53,580 bases of DNA. Origin: Thermomicrobiales bacterium. GTDB taxonomy: Bacteria; Chloroflexota; Chloroflexia; Thermomicrobiales; UBA6265. The position numbers and the translations under genes are program-made. Each line of letters begins with the position of its first letter. The first letter of the stretch is position 1. The notes beneath the pieces were generated by a model that saw only the letters and a list, made by a program, of their open reading frames with translations, did not search any database and had not been told where the DNA came from. The stretch covers positions 1 to 53,580 of the forward strand of contig JAGQGU010000018.1 in the NCBI GenBank assembly GCA_020432165.1, written 5' to 3'. This document shows positions 42,598 through 50,882 of the stretch, piece after piece.

Positions 42598-43759
42598 CGA
42601 GAATATCAGCAAGCACGGCCACAAGTTCATCGGCCTGCTGCTCTGTCCAGGTCATGGGTGGCAGGAAACGAATAACGAGGGTCCCCGCCATGAGCGCGAG
42701 TACTCCATGCTCCTGCAATGCCTTGAGTACGCCGCCAGCCTTCACCTTGAGCTCGATCCCGAACATGAGGCCGGTGCCACGCACGGCGCGAATCTTGCTG
42801 GAGCCGAGTTCCTCGATCTTTGCAATTACGTAACTACCAACCCGGGTTGCGTTCGCATAGAGATCGTCTTCACGCATGATACGGAGTGTTTCCGCGCCGC
42901 CGCGAGAGATGAGCGGATTACCGCCAAAGGTGCTGCCATGGGCACCACCCGGGACCTGCTCTGCGATAGCATCGGTCACAAGTGTGACACCGACAGGGAG
43001 TCCGTTCGCGATCGCCTTGGCGGTGACGATGATATCTGGCACCACACCATTGGCGACACCAAAGAAGGGAGCACCGGTGCGAAAACCGCTCTGCACCTCA
43101 TCGAAAATGAGAATGCTGCCGTAGGTTTGGGCGAGATCGGCAGCACGTTGCAGCCAGGCAGCATCGCCAACATGAATGCCCCCTTCACCCTGCACCGGCT
43201 CAAGCACAATCGCTGCCGTCTCATCGCTGACAGCAGCTTCCAGTGCCTCAAGATCGTTGAAAGCAACATGGGTGGCAGCCTGCCCCAAAATGCCCTCGAA
43301 AGGTTCCCGATATTTCTTTTCAGCAGTGGCGCTGAGCGCACCGAGCGTACGACCGTGATACCCCCGCTTGGCGGCAACGATGCCGCTGCGTCCGGTGGCG
43401 ATGCGAGCGAACTTGAGCGCGGCTTCCACCGCCTCCGTCCCCGAGTTGCTCAGAAAAGAGCGGCCTACGCCCTCGGGCGCGATAAGCGCGATCTCTTCCA
43501 GAAAAGCGCTACGGGCATCGTTGTAGAAGCTCTGATGCGCGGTGGTGAGTTTGCCGAGCTGATCCACGAGAGCGGCCGTGAAGGCCGGATGTGCGTGACC
43601 GAGGCTGGCGACACCGTAATTGCTCATCGCATCGAGATAGCGCTTGCCATCGGTATCGAAGAGATAATTCCCCTCTCCGCGTACCAGAGCGATATCCCGC
43701 TTGGCGTAGAGTGGAATCTGGGCTGCATCGGCTGCAATGATCTGATTGAGCGCGGTCAT
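42590..43759 (-). CDS. lysJ: Class III aminotransferase, LysW-aminoadipate semialdehyde (or acetylornithine) aminotransferase
   Basis: A PLP enzyme of 389 residues and normal ArgD/LysJ length. The phosphate-binding SNSGTEAVEAALKFAR, GYHGRTLGALS, EPVQGEGGIHV, the cofactor-ring D220 in FDEVQSGFRTG and the Schiff-base K248 in IIVTAKAIANGLPVG are all present. In the LysW pathway LysJ aminates LysW-gamma-aminoadipate semialdehyde to LysW-gamma-lysine with glutamate; ArgD does the same with acetylglutamate semialdehyde. Its placement with lysX, lysY, lysZ and lysK points to LysJ, perhaps serving both lysine and arginine. It overlaps the upstream hydrolase by four bases and the downstream binding protein by eight. 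Confidence 0.88.
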   Translation of the reverse strand: MTALNQIIAADAAQIPLYAKRDIALVRGEGNYLFDTDGKRYLDAMSNYGVASLGHAHPAFTAALVDQLGKLTTAHQSFYNDARSAFLEEIALIAPEGVGRSFLSNSGTEAVEAALKFARIATGRSGIVAAKRGYHGRTLGALSATAEKKYREPFEGILGQAATHVAFNDLEALEAAVSDETAAIVLEPVQGEGGIHVGDAAWLQRAADLAQTYGSILIFDEVQSGFRTGAPFFGVANGVVPDIIVTAKAIANGLPVGVTLVTDAIAEQVPGGAHGSTFGGNPLISRGGAETLRIMREDDLYANATRVGSYVIAKIEELGSSKIRAVRGTGLMFGIELKVKAGGVLKALQEHGVLALMAGTLVIRFLPPMTWTEQQADELVAVLADILGD

Positions 43760-44418
43760 ACGGTTACCTCATCTACATGCTGGGTGAGCCACTGATCCAA
43801 TTCGTACATAGCCTGGGCAAGTCCGGCAATACTCTGGGGGACATCGCCCGGAATATCCATGCCATGATCGGCACCAGGCACAACAATCATCTTCACGCCG
43901 CCCTGGACCAACGCCCCAAGATCGGTATTCTGAACCGCGTAATCGGCGTCGCCAAAGAGGGCAACGGAGGGTGTGTGTGATTTCACCGCATCGTATACCG
44001 GCTTACTCCCCAACAGGGGCGTGAGCCAAACATATGCGATATTGCCGCTGAAACCATTGTTGATGAGGCTGGTCATCACGCTGGTACCAATCGATTTACC
44101 CGCCAGTACGACCTTCTTGTAGCCACCGCGAGAAATGGCAGCTTTGAGCATCGGTTCAACATCCGCGATAAAACGGGCGCTCCATTCCGCGGATGTCGTC
44201 TCTCGGGGAACGGCCCGATAGTCGTAGTCCACCTCCAGCAAATCCCAATTACGGGATGTCGCGAGTTCACGCACGTAGTACATCAAAGGCATCTGGTTCG
44301 TGTAGCCAAGGCCAGGCAGCATCACCAGCAAGGTATCGCTACCGCAGAACCAGTAGGTGTTCGGTACCTTTCCCTCGTAGCCATCGGTGGTGATATAGGT
44401 GGCTCCGTATCTATCCAT
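43756..44418 (-). CDS. Alpha/beta-hydrolase-fold protein
   Basis: A protein of 220 residues. Nucleophile elbow VVLAGKSIGTSVMT (Ser in G-K-S-I-G), oxyanion region LLVMLPGLGYTNQMP, a late Asp in VALFGDADYA and a His in VVPGADHGMDIPG: a complete Ser-Asp-His triad of the dienelactone hydrolase or serine aminopeptidase type. Substrate unknown. The ATG at 44418 overlaps the HAD gene's last bases. It sits in the order HAD, hydrolase, lysJ, binding protein, all with overlapping ends, so it is part of the lysJ operon. Confidence 0.8.
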   Translation of the reverse strand: MDRYGATYITTDGYEGKVPNTYWFCGSDTLLVMLPGLGYTNQMPLMYYVRELATSRNWDLLEVDYDYRAVPRETTSAEWSARFIADVEPMLKAAISRGGYKKVVLAGKSIGTSVMTSLINNGFSGNIAYVWLTPLLGSKPVYDAVKSHTPSVALFGDADYAVQNTDLGALVQGGVKMIVVPGADHGMDIPGDVPQSIAGLAQAMYELDQWLTQHVDEVTV

Positions 44419-45055
44419 CCTGGTTCGACTCCTCGATTTGCTTGATGATCTGCGGGATCTGACCGAGATCGGTGATCTGGTATTTGACGTTCGCCATCTC
44501 CGACCAGGTGCTGTGGAGGTATCCCCACGGACCCCGGCGAATGAAAACCGCATGCATGCCGATTGCCTCGGCGGGGAAATAGTCGTTATCCAGGCGATCA
44601 CCAATGTAGAGAATCTGCTGCGGCTCGAGATCGAGTTCGGAGGCAATGCGGTGGAAGAAGGCAGGATCGGGCTTGGAAAGTCCCCAACCAGCGGAGGTGG
44701 CGTTCAGCACACTCGGGAGCTCAAGCGATTCCATTTCACCGGAAACATTTGCACTCTGATTGCCAGCAGTCGCAATGATGTAACCATCGTGCTTCAACCG
44801 CGTGAGAGTACGGATGACATCCGGATAGAGATCGCGTTGCTCGATCTGATAACCGATGATGCCGGGATCGACCGATTCGATCTGCATGATATTGAAGACA
44901 CTACGGTGACTCTCGCGTCGCTCGATAAGTCCGCCGAGCACACCATAGAGCGTGAACTCCGGAACGCCAGCATAGGCTGCTACAGATGCCCAGAAGCGGG
45001 TTTCATTGATGAGTGTTTCGCCCTGATCAAAAACCACGGCCTTGATTGCGGTCAT
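44411..45055 (-). CDS. HAD-superfamily hydrolase (subfamily IA-like)
   Basis: A protein of 214 residues. The nucleophile D10 is in VVFDQGETLI; the usual second Asp (D-x-D) is replaced by Gly, as in the DxGET subgroup. Motif II is AGNQSAN, and motifs III/IV follow as WGLSKPDPAFF and ILYIGDRLDNDYFPAEAIGM. So the protein should form a phospho- or haloacid-type aspartyl intermediate; substrates of this group are small sugar phosphates or haloacids. First gene of the lysJ operon. GAGGAAAT lies upstream of the ATG, and a leader element with a G-rich bulge (45090-45112) lies 35 bases ahead. Confidence 0.85.
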   Translation of the reverse strand: MTAIKAVVFDQGETLINETRFWASVAAYAGVPEFTLYGVLGGLIERRESHRSVFNIMQIESVDPGIIGYQIEQRDLYPDVIRTLTRLKHDGYIIATAGNQSANVSGEMESLELPSVLNATSAGWGLSKPDPAFFHRIASELDLEPQQILYIGDRLDNDYFPAEAIGMHAVFIRRGPWGYLHSTWSEMANVKYQITDLGQIPQIIKQIEESNQDG

Positions 45056-45089
45056 ATTTCCTCAATTCCGAGGACCCCTCGGGTCCGAA

Positions 45090-45112
45090 GAACCTCCCGG
45101 CGCGGCCGGTTC
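45090..45112 (-). promoter_or_regulatory. Leader element copy 1, upstream of the HAD gene
   Basis: On the minus strand GAACC (outer arm), GGC-cgc-GCC (inner stem), GGGA bulge, GGTTC (outer arm), then TTCGGA. It is preceded by GATTTT. The outer arm ends 35 bases before the ATG. A further GGACCC/GGGTCC stem (45072-45086) lies between it and the start. Confidence 0.5.
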
Positions 45113-45136
45113 AAAATCCATCTCCACGACCGGTCC

Positions 45137-45296
45137 GCATCACCCGGGGTAAACCCCGGGCCTACGCATCATCACGTAGGTCTGCATCACCCGGGGGTAA
45201 ACCCCGGACCTATGCATCATCACCTGGGTCCGCATCACCCGGGGATAAACCCCGGGCCTACGTATCATCACGTACGCCCGCGCTTTACGCGCGGGT
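45137..45296. repeat. Tandem array of CCCGGGG palindromes with a GCGCGGG unit at its end
   Basis: Three units begin at 45137, 45184 and 45232 (GCATCACCCGGGG, a GTAAA- or ATAAA-type loop, CCCCGGG, CCTACG), period 47-48 bases. A fourth, different stem CCCGCGC-TTTA-GCGCGGG ends at the lysZ stop codon (45297). The stems differ, the flanks are the same. Confidence 0.85.
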
Positions 45297-46103
45297 CTAC
45301 GCGATCACGGTCCCCTTGCCCGCCAGGGCAGCCGTAATGGGTGCGTCGATGCGGGCATCGGCGAAGATGACCTGTTGTACGCCTGCCTCAACTGCTTTCA
45401 CCGCCTGCTCCACTTTCACCACCATACGATCGGCGGCAGCGGAGAGGGCTGCCTCTGGATTACTCGCATCCACATGAGTGATCAATGTGCTTTCGTCATA
45501 GCGATCGGCCAGCAATCCCGGAGTGTCGCTGAAGAAGAGCAACGCCTCGGCGCCCATTGCTTCGGCGAGCCCCAACGCCAGCTTGTCGCCATCGAAGTTG
45601 ATAGGCACACCACCTTCGGAATAGCCTGGCGGCGAGACGAGTACCACATAGCCAGCATCCATCAGCGTATTGATCACCGCTGGATTGAACTCCTTAACGG
45701 ATCCCGCATGGTCATCGCGTAGCACTTTCATCTTGCCATCGGTATCGGTGCCACGAATCTCAGCCTTGCGCATCCCTTCCGCGATACCGCCATCGATTGC
45801 GCTAAGACCAACCGCGTTAACACCCTCGGCACGAAAAGCCGCCACCGCCCGCTTGTTCACCTTGCCACAATAGGCCATGAGCATGGCGTCCATGGTTTCG
45901 GCATCGGTGTAGCGGGTCACGCGTCCGCTCTTGCTGGTGATCTTGCGCACGGGAAGACCAAGCTGCTCACAGAGCGTGCTGAACTCGGCATTCCCGCCGT
46001 GAACGACCACAACGGACTGATTGAGGGTAGCAATATCCCTGGCGAAGCGAGTGTAGACATCTGCACCGATACCGGCACCGCCACCGATTTTGACAACGAT
46101 CAT
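45297..46103 (-). CDS. lysZ: LysW-aminoadipate (or acetylglutamate) kinase
   Basis: An amino-acid-kinase-fold protein of 268 residues: IVVKIGGGAGIGAD (phosphate loop), VVVVHGGNAEFSTL, NKRAVAAFRAEGVNAVGLSA, INFDGDKLALGLAEAMGAE and LLFFSDTPGLLAD. LysZ phosphorylates the carboxylate of LysW-gamma-aminoadipate; ArgB does this with acetylglutamate. The VTRYTDAETMDAM stretch and the short length are typical of LysZ-like enzymes of Thermus and archaea. It starts at the ATG at 46103, 42 bases after the end of the MFS gene. The TAG stop lies in the CGTAG end of a palindrome repeat. Confidence 0.88.
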   Translation of the reverse strand: MIVVKIGGGAGIGADVYTRFARDIATLNQSVVVVHGGNAEFSTLCEQLGLPVRKITSKSGRVTRYTDAETMDAMLMAYCGKVNKRAVAAFRAEGVNAVGLSAIDGGIAEGMRKAEIRGTDTDGKMKVLRDDHAGSVKEFNPAVINTLMDAGYVVLVSPPGYSEGGVPINFDGDKLALGLAEAMGAEALLFFSDTPGLLADRYDESTLITHVDASNPEAALSAAADRMVVKVEQAVKAVEAGVQQVIFADARIDAPITAALAGKGTVIA

Positions 46104-46145
46104 GGGCAATCTCCTGGCGCTGCGCACCAATGACTCTTTCTACGA

Positions 46146-47432
46146 TTATCGTGCATCCACCATTGCTGGTGTCGGAATGCTGCGGGTAGAGACAAGGACA
46201 ATAGCGGATATCAATGCGATCAACGCATAGACGCTGAAAACCAGCGCGTAGCCGTGGAACCATTCCACCGCAATTCCAGTAACGACAGGCGCCGATGCCA
46301 GAGCAATAGTGAGAATGGCCGCAAGCGAGCCATTGACGGCGCCGAACTCGCGCACATCGTAGTGGTCGAGCAGAATGGTTGGCCGCAACAGCGTCAGCGC
46401 CCCCCGCCCGAAACCGAGCAGAATCGCCGCAATCACCATCGTCATTCCCGTCGGCCAGATCACCAATATCACCACTGCCACCGCCTGGAGGGCAAACATC
46501 GCCGCCGCCAGCATCGTTTCGTTAGCCGCACGCCCAAAAACGGTCACGACCACACGGGCACCAGTCTGGGCAGCGCCGATGATACCGGCAGTAAGTGCAG
46601 CGGTAGTTGGCGAAACTCCCTGATCGACCAGGTACGCGATCATATAGACCGCGACGGCATTACTCACGAATGACTGCAGGAAGAATGCCAATGAAAAGCG
46701 GCGAAACCAGGCAGTTTGAATGAGTTGCCGAAATGAGGCGATGATGCTGGGTCGATCGCGATGGGCATGTCCCTCAGGCGGAGCACGCAAGACCATAGCA
46801 TGCGGCAGAATAGTTGTGACGGCGAGAAAAATCATGAGATAGACCAGCGCATCCCGCCAGCCAAAGCGATGCTCCAGCCAACCGGTCGCAGGGAGAAAGA
46901 CGGTCGATGCGAGACCGCCGAGAAAGGTGATGATGAGCATGGCCTTGCCCCGATTGGCGCGGTACCAGGGAGCAATAGCGGCGAACGCGGGATCGTAGAG
47001 CGTACAGGCCATGGCGATACCCATGCCGATCCAGACGAGATAAAAGTGCGGGATCGATTCCGTGCGCGACCAGGCCAAGAGCATGATGGCGCCGAGTATG
47101 GAGCCGAAGGTCATTAACCAACGGGCACCGCGGGCATCGATCCAACGACCGACCATAGGTGCGAGCAGTCCGGAAACGAGTGTTGAGAGCGAATAGGCGC
47201 CGGTGATGGTCGCCTTGGACCAGCCAAGCTCGTCCTGCATCGGCACAAGGAGTGCAGAGAAGGCGTAGTAGAGAATGCCCCAGCTGATGAGTTCGGTCCA
47301 GCCGAGGGTCCAGGCGAGCGGCCATAGTGCGTGATCCTGCGAATCGCGGCGAAAGTCCTGCGAGTCGCGAAGCGATTCCGAAGGACCCCCCGGTGGTGCA
47401 GACGCACCACCGGTCCAAAATCTCCTCACCAC
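46146..47432 (-). CDS. MFS transporter between lysY and lysZ, with a repeat-encoded N-terminus
   Basis: An inner-membrane MFS protein of 428 residues with 12 predicted helices. It includes APMVGRWIDARGARWLMTFG, the loop between helices 2 and 3, and WYRANRGKAMLII. Oxalate/formate antiporter or MCT-like in style. The first 33 residues (GGASAPPGGPSESLRDSQDF and so on) come from a copy of the leader/repeat element, and no canonical start codon lies between that and the first helix (LAWTLGWTELISWGILYYAF), so the only in-frame starts are GTG at 47432 or 47429. Possible substrates are dicarboxylates or an amino acid; lysine export is only a guess. 42 bases separate it from lysZ. Confidence 0.8.
   Translation of the reverse strand: MVRRFWTGGASAPPGGPSESLRDSQDFRRDSQDHALWPLAWTLGWTELISWGILYYAFSALLVPMQDELGWSKATITGAYSLSTLVSGLLAPMVGRWIDARGARWLMTFGSILGAIMLLAWSRTESIPHFYLVWIGMGIAMACTLYDPAFAAIAPWYRANRGKAMLIITFLGGLASTVFLPATGWLEHRFGWRDALVYLMIFLAVTTILPHAMVLRAPPEGHAHRDRPSIIASFRQLIQTAWFRRFSLAFFLQSFVSNAVAVYMIAYLVDQGVSPTTAALTAGIIGAAQTGARVVVTVFGRAANETMLAAAMFALQAVAVVILVIWPTGMTMVIAAILLGFGRGALTLLRPTILLDHYDVREFGAVNGSLAAILTIALASAPVVTGIAVEWFHGYALVFSVYALIALISAIVLVSTRSIPTPAMVDAR
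47383..47416 (-). promoter_or_regulatory. Leader element copy 2, inside the MFS 5' end
   Basis: On the minus strand GGACC, inner stem GGTGGTGC-gtct-GCACCACC, GGGG bulge, GGTCC, then TTCGGA. The inner stem is 8 bases. It is preceded by GGAGATTTT. It lies just inside the open frame of the MFS gene rather than ahead of it. Confidence 0.55.
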
Positions 47433-47488
47433 ACCACTCCGCCTACTCTCTATCGCTCACTGTCCGCTCGTATTTCTCCCAATTGTTA

Positions 47489-47636
47489 TCGACGGCGATG
47501 CCGCCGATTCGGGTGGATATTCCTACGGAAATCCACCCCTACGATACGTGAACAGCCAAGGCCAAATCACATCCCCTCCACGCGTAGGCCCGCGCTTTAC
47601 GCGCGGGTGCCCGTGGATAAACCACGGGCCTACGTT
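47489..47636. repeat. Palindrome cluster between lysY and the MFS gene
   Basis: Units in order: CGGCG-ATG-CCGCCG (47485-47500 region), GGGTGGAT...ATCCACCC followed by CTACG, a CGTAGG-CCCGCGC-TTTA-GCGCGGG unit, and CCCGTGG-ATAAA-CCACGGG CCTACG. Each has a different stem but the same kind of loop and flank. Confidence 0.8.
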
Positions 47637-47666
47637 TGCCATGGAACGTTCCGCATCGACGGGAGG

Positions 47667-47695
47667 TCCTGCGAGCCATTATGTGGCTCGCAGGA
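47667..47695 (-). terminator. Stable hairpin downstream of lysY
   Basis: On the minus strand TCCTGCGAGCC and GGCTCGCAGGA arms (11 base pairs, 7-base loop) lie 25 bases past the lysY stop. A second small stem TTTGCC-GAA-GGCAAA lies closer to the stop. No T-run follows, so it may instead protect the 3' end. Confidence 0.4.
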
Positions 47696-47719
47696 TATCT
47701 GATTTTGCCTTCGGCAAAC

Positions 47720-48772
47720 TCAGATTGGGTGAAGCCCCGGGAACTCGAGGCCAGTGCGCTCGGAAATACCCAGGCGGATGTTCATCGCCTGCACAGCCTG
47801 GCCAGCAGCGCCCTTCATCAGATTGTCCGTAGCAGCCATCACGACCACGCGGCGGCTGTGGGGATCGCGCTCGAAGCCAACATCGCACCAATTGCTGCCG
47901 CTAAGCAGCTTCGGTTCCGGATAGCGATGCACACCGACATTCTCTTTCACAAGTCGCATAAAGGGCTCATCCTTGTAGGCCTCACGATAGATCTTGCGCA
48001 GGGCTTTATCGTCCAGATCCTCGTTCAGGAAGACATGACTGGTGGCGAGAATGCCACGGACAGCCTCGATACTGGTGGCGCTGAAGCTGATCTGGGGGGC
48101 ATTGCCATTGAAGGTAAGCTCCTGAATCACTTCGGCAGTGTGGCGATGTCCGGTTGGTTTGAACGAGCGAATCACGCCGCTGCGCTCGGAGTGGTGACTG
48201 GCCAGGCTCGGCGAGCCACCGGAGCCGGAACTACCGGTCTTCGCCTCGACGACGGCTGGCATGGTGAGATCGACCACACCCGCCTGATAGAGCGGATAGA
48301 GACCAAGAATCGAGGTCGTGCTCATGCAGCCAGGTGAGGCGATCCAGTCGGCTTCGCGAATCTCATCGCGATGCAGCTCTGGCATGCCATAGACAAATTT
48401 GCCGAGCGCAGCCAGATCGGTGTGTTCATGGCTATACCAGGTAACATAATCGCCCGGATTGCTCAGGCGGAAGTCGCTGCTGAGATCGATGACGATGGGC
48501 GCGAGATCGCGAACGGCTGGCAGCTTCTCCATACTCACGCCATGTGGCAATGCCAGAAAGAGGAGATCGCTCGGCTTGAGATCGGCGCTGGCGATGAACT
48601 TCAGGTTGGTGACCTCGCGCAGATTGGGATGCGTCGATTTCACGAACTTGCCAGCCTGGCGTTCGCTGGTAACCTGCGTCAGCTCGATATTTGGGTGCTG
48701 CAGAAGCAGGCGCACCAGCTCACCCCCCGCATAGCCCGATCCGCCAATGATAGATGCTGTCAGCTTTTCCAT
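47720..48772 (-). CDS. lysY: LysW-aminoadipyl phosphate (or N-acetyl-gamma-glutamyl-phosphate) reductase
   Basis: A protein of 350 residues with the ArgC/LysY semialdehyde-dehydrogenase fold: TASIIGGSGYAGGELVRLLL (NADP-binding), LPHGVSM, DLSSDFRLSNP, the active-site Cys of WIASPGCMSTTSI, and GSSGSGGSPSLASHHSERSG, plus FKPTGHRHTAEV with the catalytic His. It reduces the acyl phosphate made by LysZ to the semialdehyde using NADPH. Thermus LysY and archaeal relatives share the SSGSG segment. Start is the ATG at 48772 with AGGAGGAG five bases upstream; the longer frame is repeat sequence. The SD overlaps a hairpin (see 48782-48829). Confidence 0.92.
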   Translation of the reverse strand: MEKLTASIIGGSGYAGGELVRLLLQHPNIELTQVTSERQAGKFVKSTHPNLREVTNLKFIASADLKPSDLLFLALPHGVSMEKLPAVRDLAPIVIDLSSDFRLSNPGDYVTWYSHEHTDLAALGKFVYGMPELHRDEIREADWIASPGCMSTTSILGLYPLYQAGVVDLTMPAVVEAKTGSSGSGGSPSLASHHSERSGVIRSFKPTGHRHTAEVIQELTFNGNAPQISFSATSIEAVRGILATSHVFLNEDLDDKALRKIYREAYKDEPFMRLVKENVGVHRYPEPKLLSGSNWCDVGFERDPHSRRVVVMAATDNLMKGAAGQAVQAMNIRLGISERTGLEFPGLHPI

Positions 48773-48781
48773 AATGTCTCC

Positions 48782-48830
48782 TCCTGCGACATGCAAAGAA
48801 TGTCCGCAGGACCCCCGGCACAGCCGGCCC
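48782..48830 (-). promoter_or_regulatory. lysY: Leader element copy 3 plus Shine-Dalgarno hairpin, upstream of lysY
   Basis: Two mutually exclusive stems on the minus strand. Stem 1 (48830-48809): GGGCC, GGC-tgt-GCC, GGG bulge, GGTCC, with one G-T (G-U in RNA) pair in the outer arm. Stem 2: TCCTGC (48811-48806) with GCAGGA (48787-48782), continued by GACAT/ATGTC. The two share three bases (TCC). Stem 2's 3' arm contains AGGA of the AGGAGGAG ribosome site. Stem 1 would free the site and stem 2 would hide part of it. Confidence 0.5.
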
Positions 48831-48897
48831 AAAATCTCCGCAGCCAACGATTTGGCCGCGCATCCTGTCACTTTCGAGCCCTTTGTGGGCATTTTCT

Positions 48898-49091
48898 CGG
48901 GCGGATCCTGAAAGGTATCCGCCCCTGTTCCCCCGGGGATAAGGGCAGCGGACTGCCACCTGCGGTACCTCGGGGCTACGTCTTTGTCAGCGTACGCCCG
49001 CACTTTAGGTGCGGGTCATTGGGTTTCCCCCGGGGATGCAACCCCGGGGCTACGTCTTTGTCAGTCTCTCCCCGGGGATAAACCCCCGGGG
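48898..49091. repeat. Palindrome cluster between lysX and lysY
   Basis: The 319-base gap 48773-49091 holds no gene. After the leader element it contains GGGCGGAT...ATCCGCCC (48898-48924), a CCCCGGGG unit whose loop carries an inserted GGGCAGC... segment, CCCGCAC-TTTA-GGTGCGGG, and two CCCCGGGG units at the end, the last of which supplies the lysX stop region. Confidence 0.8.
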
Positions 49092-49952
49092 CTACGAATT
49101 GCCTTCTCCCAGCCGGATCACGTAATCCACAATTCGGGCGGGAATGTTCACCCCGGTGGTGTGGATGCTGTTCCGGAACTCCATCGTGTAATTCACTTCG
49201 TTCACCATGATGCCACGGTCGGTCTCGAAGAGATCGATAGCAACCACTCCACCACCTACAGCCTCTGCCGCACGACGACTGAGGTCATCGAGTTCGGGCG
49301 TAATCGGGCAGTTGCTCGCCTTCGCACCACGGGCGGTGTTCGTGATCCAGTGATCGCTGGTGCGATAGATACCGCAGATCGTCTCGCCATCGACGACAAA
49401 GGTACGGATATCGCGCCCCTTCTTCTCTATGAATTCCTGGATATAGAAGGCTCCATGGTGAAATGAGCCGAGTGTGAGCTTGTGCTCCAGCAAGGCCTCG
49501 GCGGCGTCACGATCGTTGACACGGCTGAGCAGTCGCCCCCAACTACCCACTGCGGGCTTGAGCACCACCGGGTAGCCCATCTCCTCGATCGCGCGAATCC
49601 CACTCTCCTCGGTATAGGCGATCATCGTCCGTGGCGTGGGCACGCCAGCGCGGATGAGGGCAGAGGTGGTCAGCATTTTGTCGCCGCAAACTTCGGCAAC
49701 CTCATACCTGTTGACCGTGGGAATGCCCCAGTCATTGAGAACGCGCAAGGTATAGAGCGCCCGGAGGTGATTGATACAGCGCTCCAAAATAACATTGCAC
49801 GATGTGAAGGCGGGATCCGGTGCAGCGAGATCGAGGGTGAACTCGCGGTCATCGAAGCGCACCAGCTCCACCCCACGCGCCACCAACTCCTCGGCGAGCA
49901 GTTTCTCCTCGACACGTACCCGACTCTGGAGCATACCAACCCGAATCGTCAT
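49092..49952 (-). CDS. lysX: LysX, ATP-grasp ligase joining alpha-aminoadipate (or glutamate) to LysW
   Basis: An ATP-grasp enzyme of 286 residues. N-terminal substrate region [23 protein letters not shown]-binding K132 in [40 protein letters not shown]; magnesium-binding N-E-V-N (251-254) in [15 protein letters not shown]. LysX makes an isopeptide bond between the C-terminal Glu of the carrier LysW and the alpha-amino group of 2-aminoadipate, protecting it through the pathway. The [18 protein letters not shown] ending is what Thermus LysX has, so this is the likely aminoadipate enzyme. It overlaps the paralogue upstream by four bases (ATGA). Confidence 0.92.
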   Translation of the reverse strand: MTIRVGMLQSRVRVEEKLLAEELVARGVELVRFDDREFTLDLAAPDPAFTSCNVILERCINHLRALYTLRVLNDWGIPTVNRYEVAEVCGDKMLTTSALIRAGVPTPRTMIAYTEESGIRAIEEMGYPVVLKPAVGSWGRLLSRVNDRDAAEALLEHKLTLGSFHHGAFYIQEFIEKKGRDIRTFVVDGETICGIYRTSDHWITNTARGAKASNCPITPELDDLSRRAAEAVGGGVVAIDLFETDRGIMVNEVNYTMEFRNSIHTTGVNIPARIVDYVIRLGEGNS

Positions 49953-50863
49953 ACGTGCACCCCTACTCCATCCTGATAAACACGAAACGCTTCTTCCACG
50001 ATCTCACCGGCGATATCGCGATCGGTCGTGGTCATGAGTCCCTTGAACTCGCCACCAGTGTTGACCTCAATCACCTTCAAGCCTTCGTTCGTCTCGATCA
50101 GATCGACACCTGCCAGGCGAGCACCCACCGCTTCGCAGGCACGCAGCGCCAAATCGTGAATCTCGGGTGTGATCGGGCATGGCACACTCACCGCACCGCG
50201 GGCGGCATTTGTAATCCAGTGCTCACTGGTGCGATAGCTGGCGGCCACGATGTCCCCACCAACGACATAAGCCCGGATATCGCGACCAGGTTTCTCGATA
50301 AATTCCTGGATGTAGAAGATCTCGTGCATCACCGAACCGTGCTCGGATTTCTGGGCAATGATGGCACGCGCCTGTTCTGGTCCATTGACGCGGCTGATGA
50401 GGCGGCCCCAGCTACCCGCAACCGGTTTCATCACGGCCGGATACCCGAGCTGCTCACAGGCAGCGATGGCGGATTCGACCGAGTAAGCGACAAATGTTTT
50501 CGGGCTCGGGATGCCGGCAGCTTCCAGCACCATGCTGGCACGAGCCTTGTCATCACAGACGCTCACCGATTCGGCGGTGTTTAGCGTGGGGATTCCCCAG
50601 CGCTGCATCGCCCAGAGGGTGTAACCGGCTCGACTGTGCGCCACCGAGCGATCGAGCAGGACATCGATATCGATACCGGATTCCGCAGCCGTAGGTGCAG
50701 AGAGATTGAGCGTGAGATTACGATCGAAGATGGGAGTCACTTCCATCCCGCGCGCCCGTGCCGCTGAGAGAATGAGTTTTTCCTCCTGCCGCAGCCAGGA
50801 GACGAGGACACCGAGACGGAGTCCTGATTTGTCGCTGATTGGTGCCAAAACAGATCCTGACAT
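49949..50863 (-). CDS. Second LysX-family ATP-grasp ligase (possible ArgX)
   Basis: A protein of 304 residues, paralogue of lysX, all key residues kept: [46 protein letters not shown] and [19 protein letters not shown]. The final loop reads [12 protein letters not shown] rather than [13 protein letters not shown], so the side chain of the amino acid bound is probably different. In archaea an ArgX acts on glutamate for arginine synthesis, so this could be its counterpart, though no direct evidence says so. ATG at 50863 has no ribosome site; TTG at 50848 has AGGA six bases upstream, is 35 bases past a leader element, and may be the real start. Confidence 0.85.
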   Translation of the reverse strand: MSGSVLAPISDKSGLRLGVLVSWLRQEEKLILSAARARGMEVTPIFDRNLTLNLSAPTAAESGIDIDVLLDRSVAHSRAGYTLWAMQRWGIPTLNTAESVSVCDDKARASMVLEAAGIPSPKTFVAYSVESAIAACEQLGYPAVMKPVAGSWGRLISRVNGPEQARAIIAQKSEHGSVMHEIFYIQEFIEKPGRDIRAYVVGGDIVAASYRTSEHWITNAARGAVSVPCPITPEIHDLALRACEAVGARLAGVDLIETNEGLKVIEVNTGGEFKGLMTTTDRDIAGEIVEEAFRVYQDGVGVHV

Positions 50864-50882
50864 TGAGTGAAACGAAATGGAA

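Noticed and set aside
42707-43795. A 362-codon open frame opposite lysJ
   Set aside because: lysJ has a complete aminotransferase motif set; the opposite frame is a by-product of codon use.
45137-45296. Tandem units considered as a CRISPR array
   Set aside because: Units are 47-48 bases with palindromic cores and near-identical spacers; there are no unique spacers and no cas genes.
48773-49091. A LysW gene in the gaps of the lys region (also checked 50864-51124 and 53073-53580)
   Set aside because: Both strands show only palindromic repeats and leader elements; no small frame with two CxxC pairs was found.
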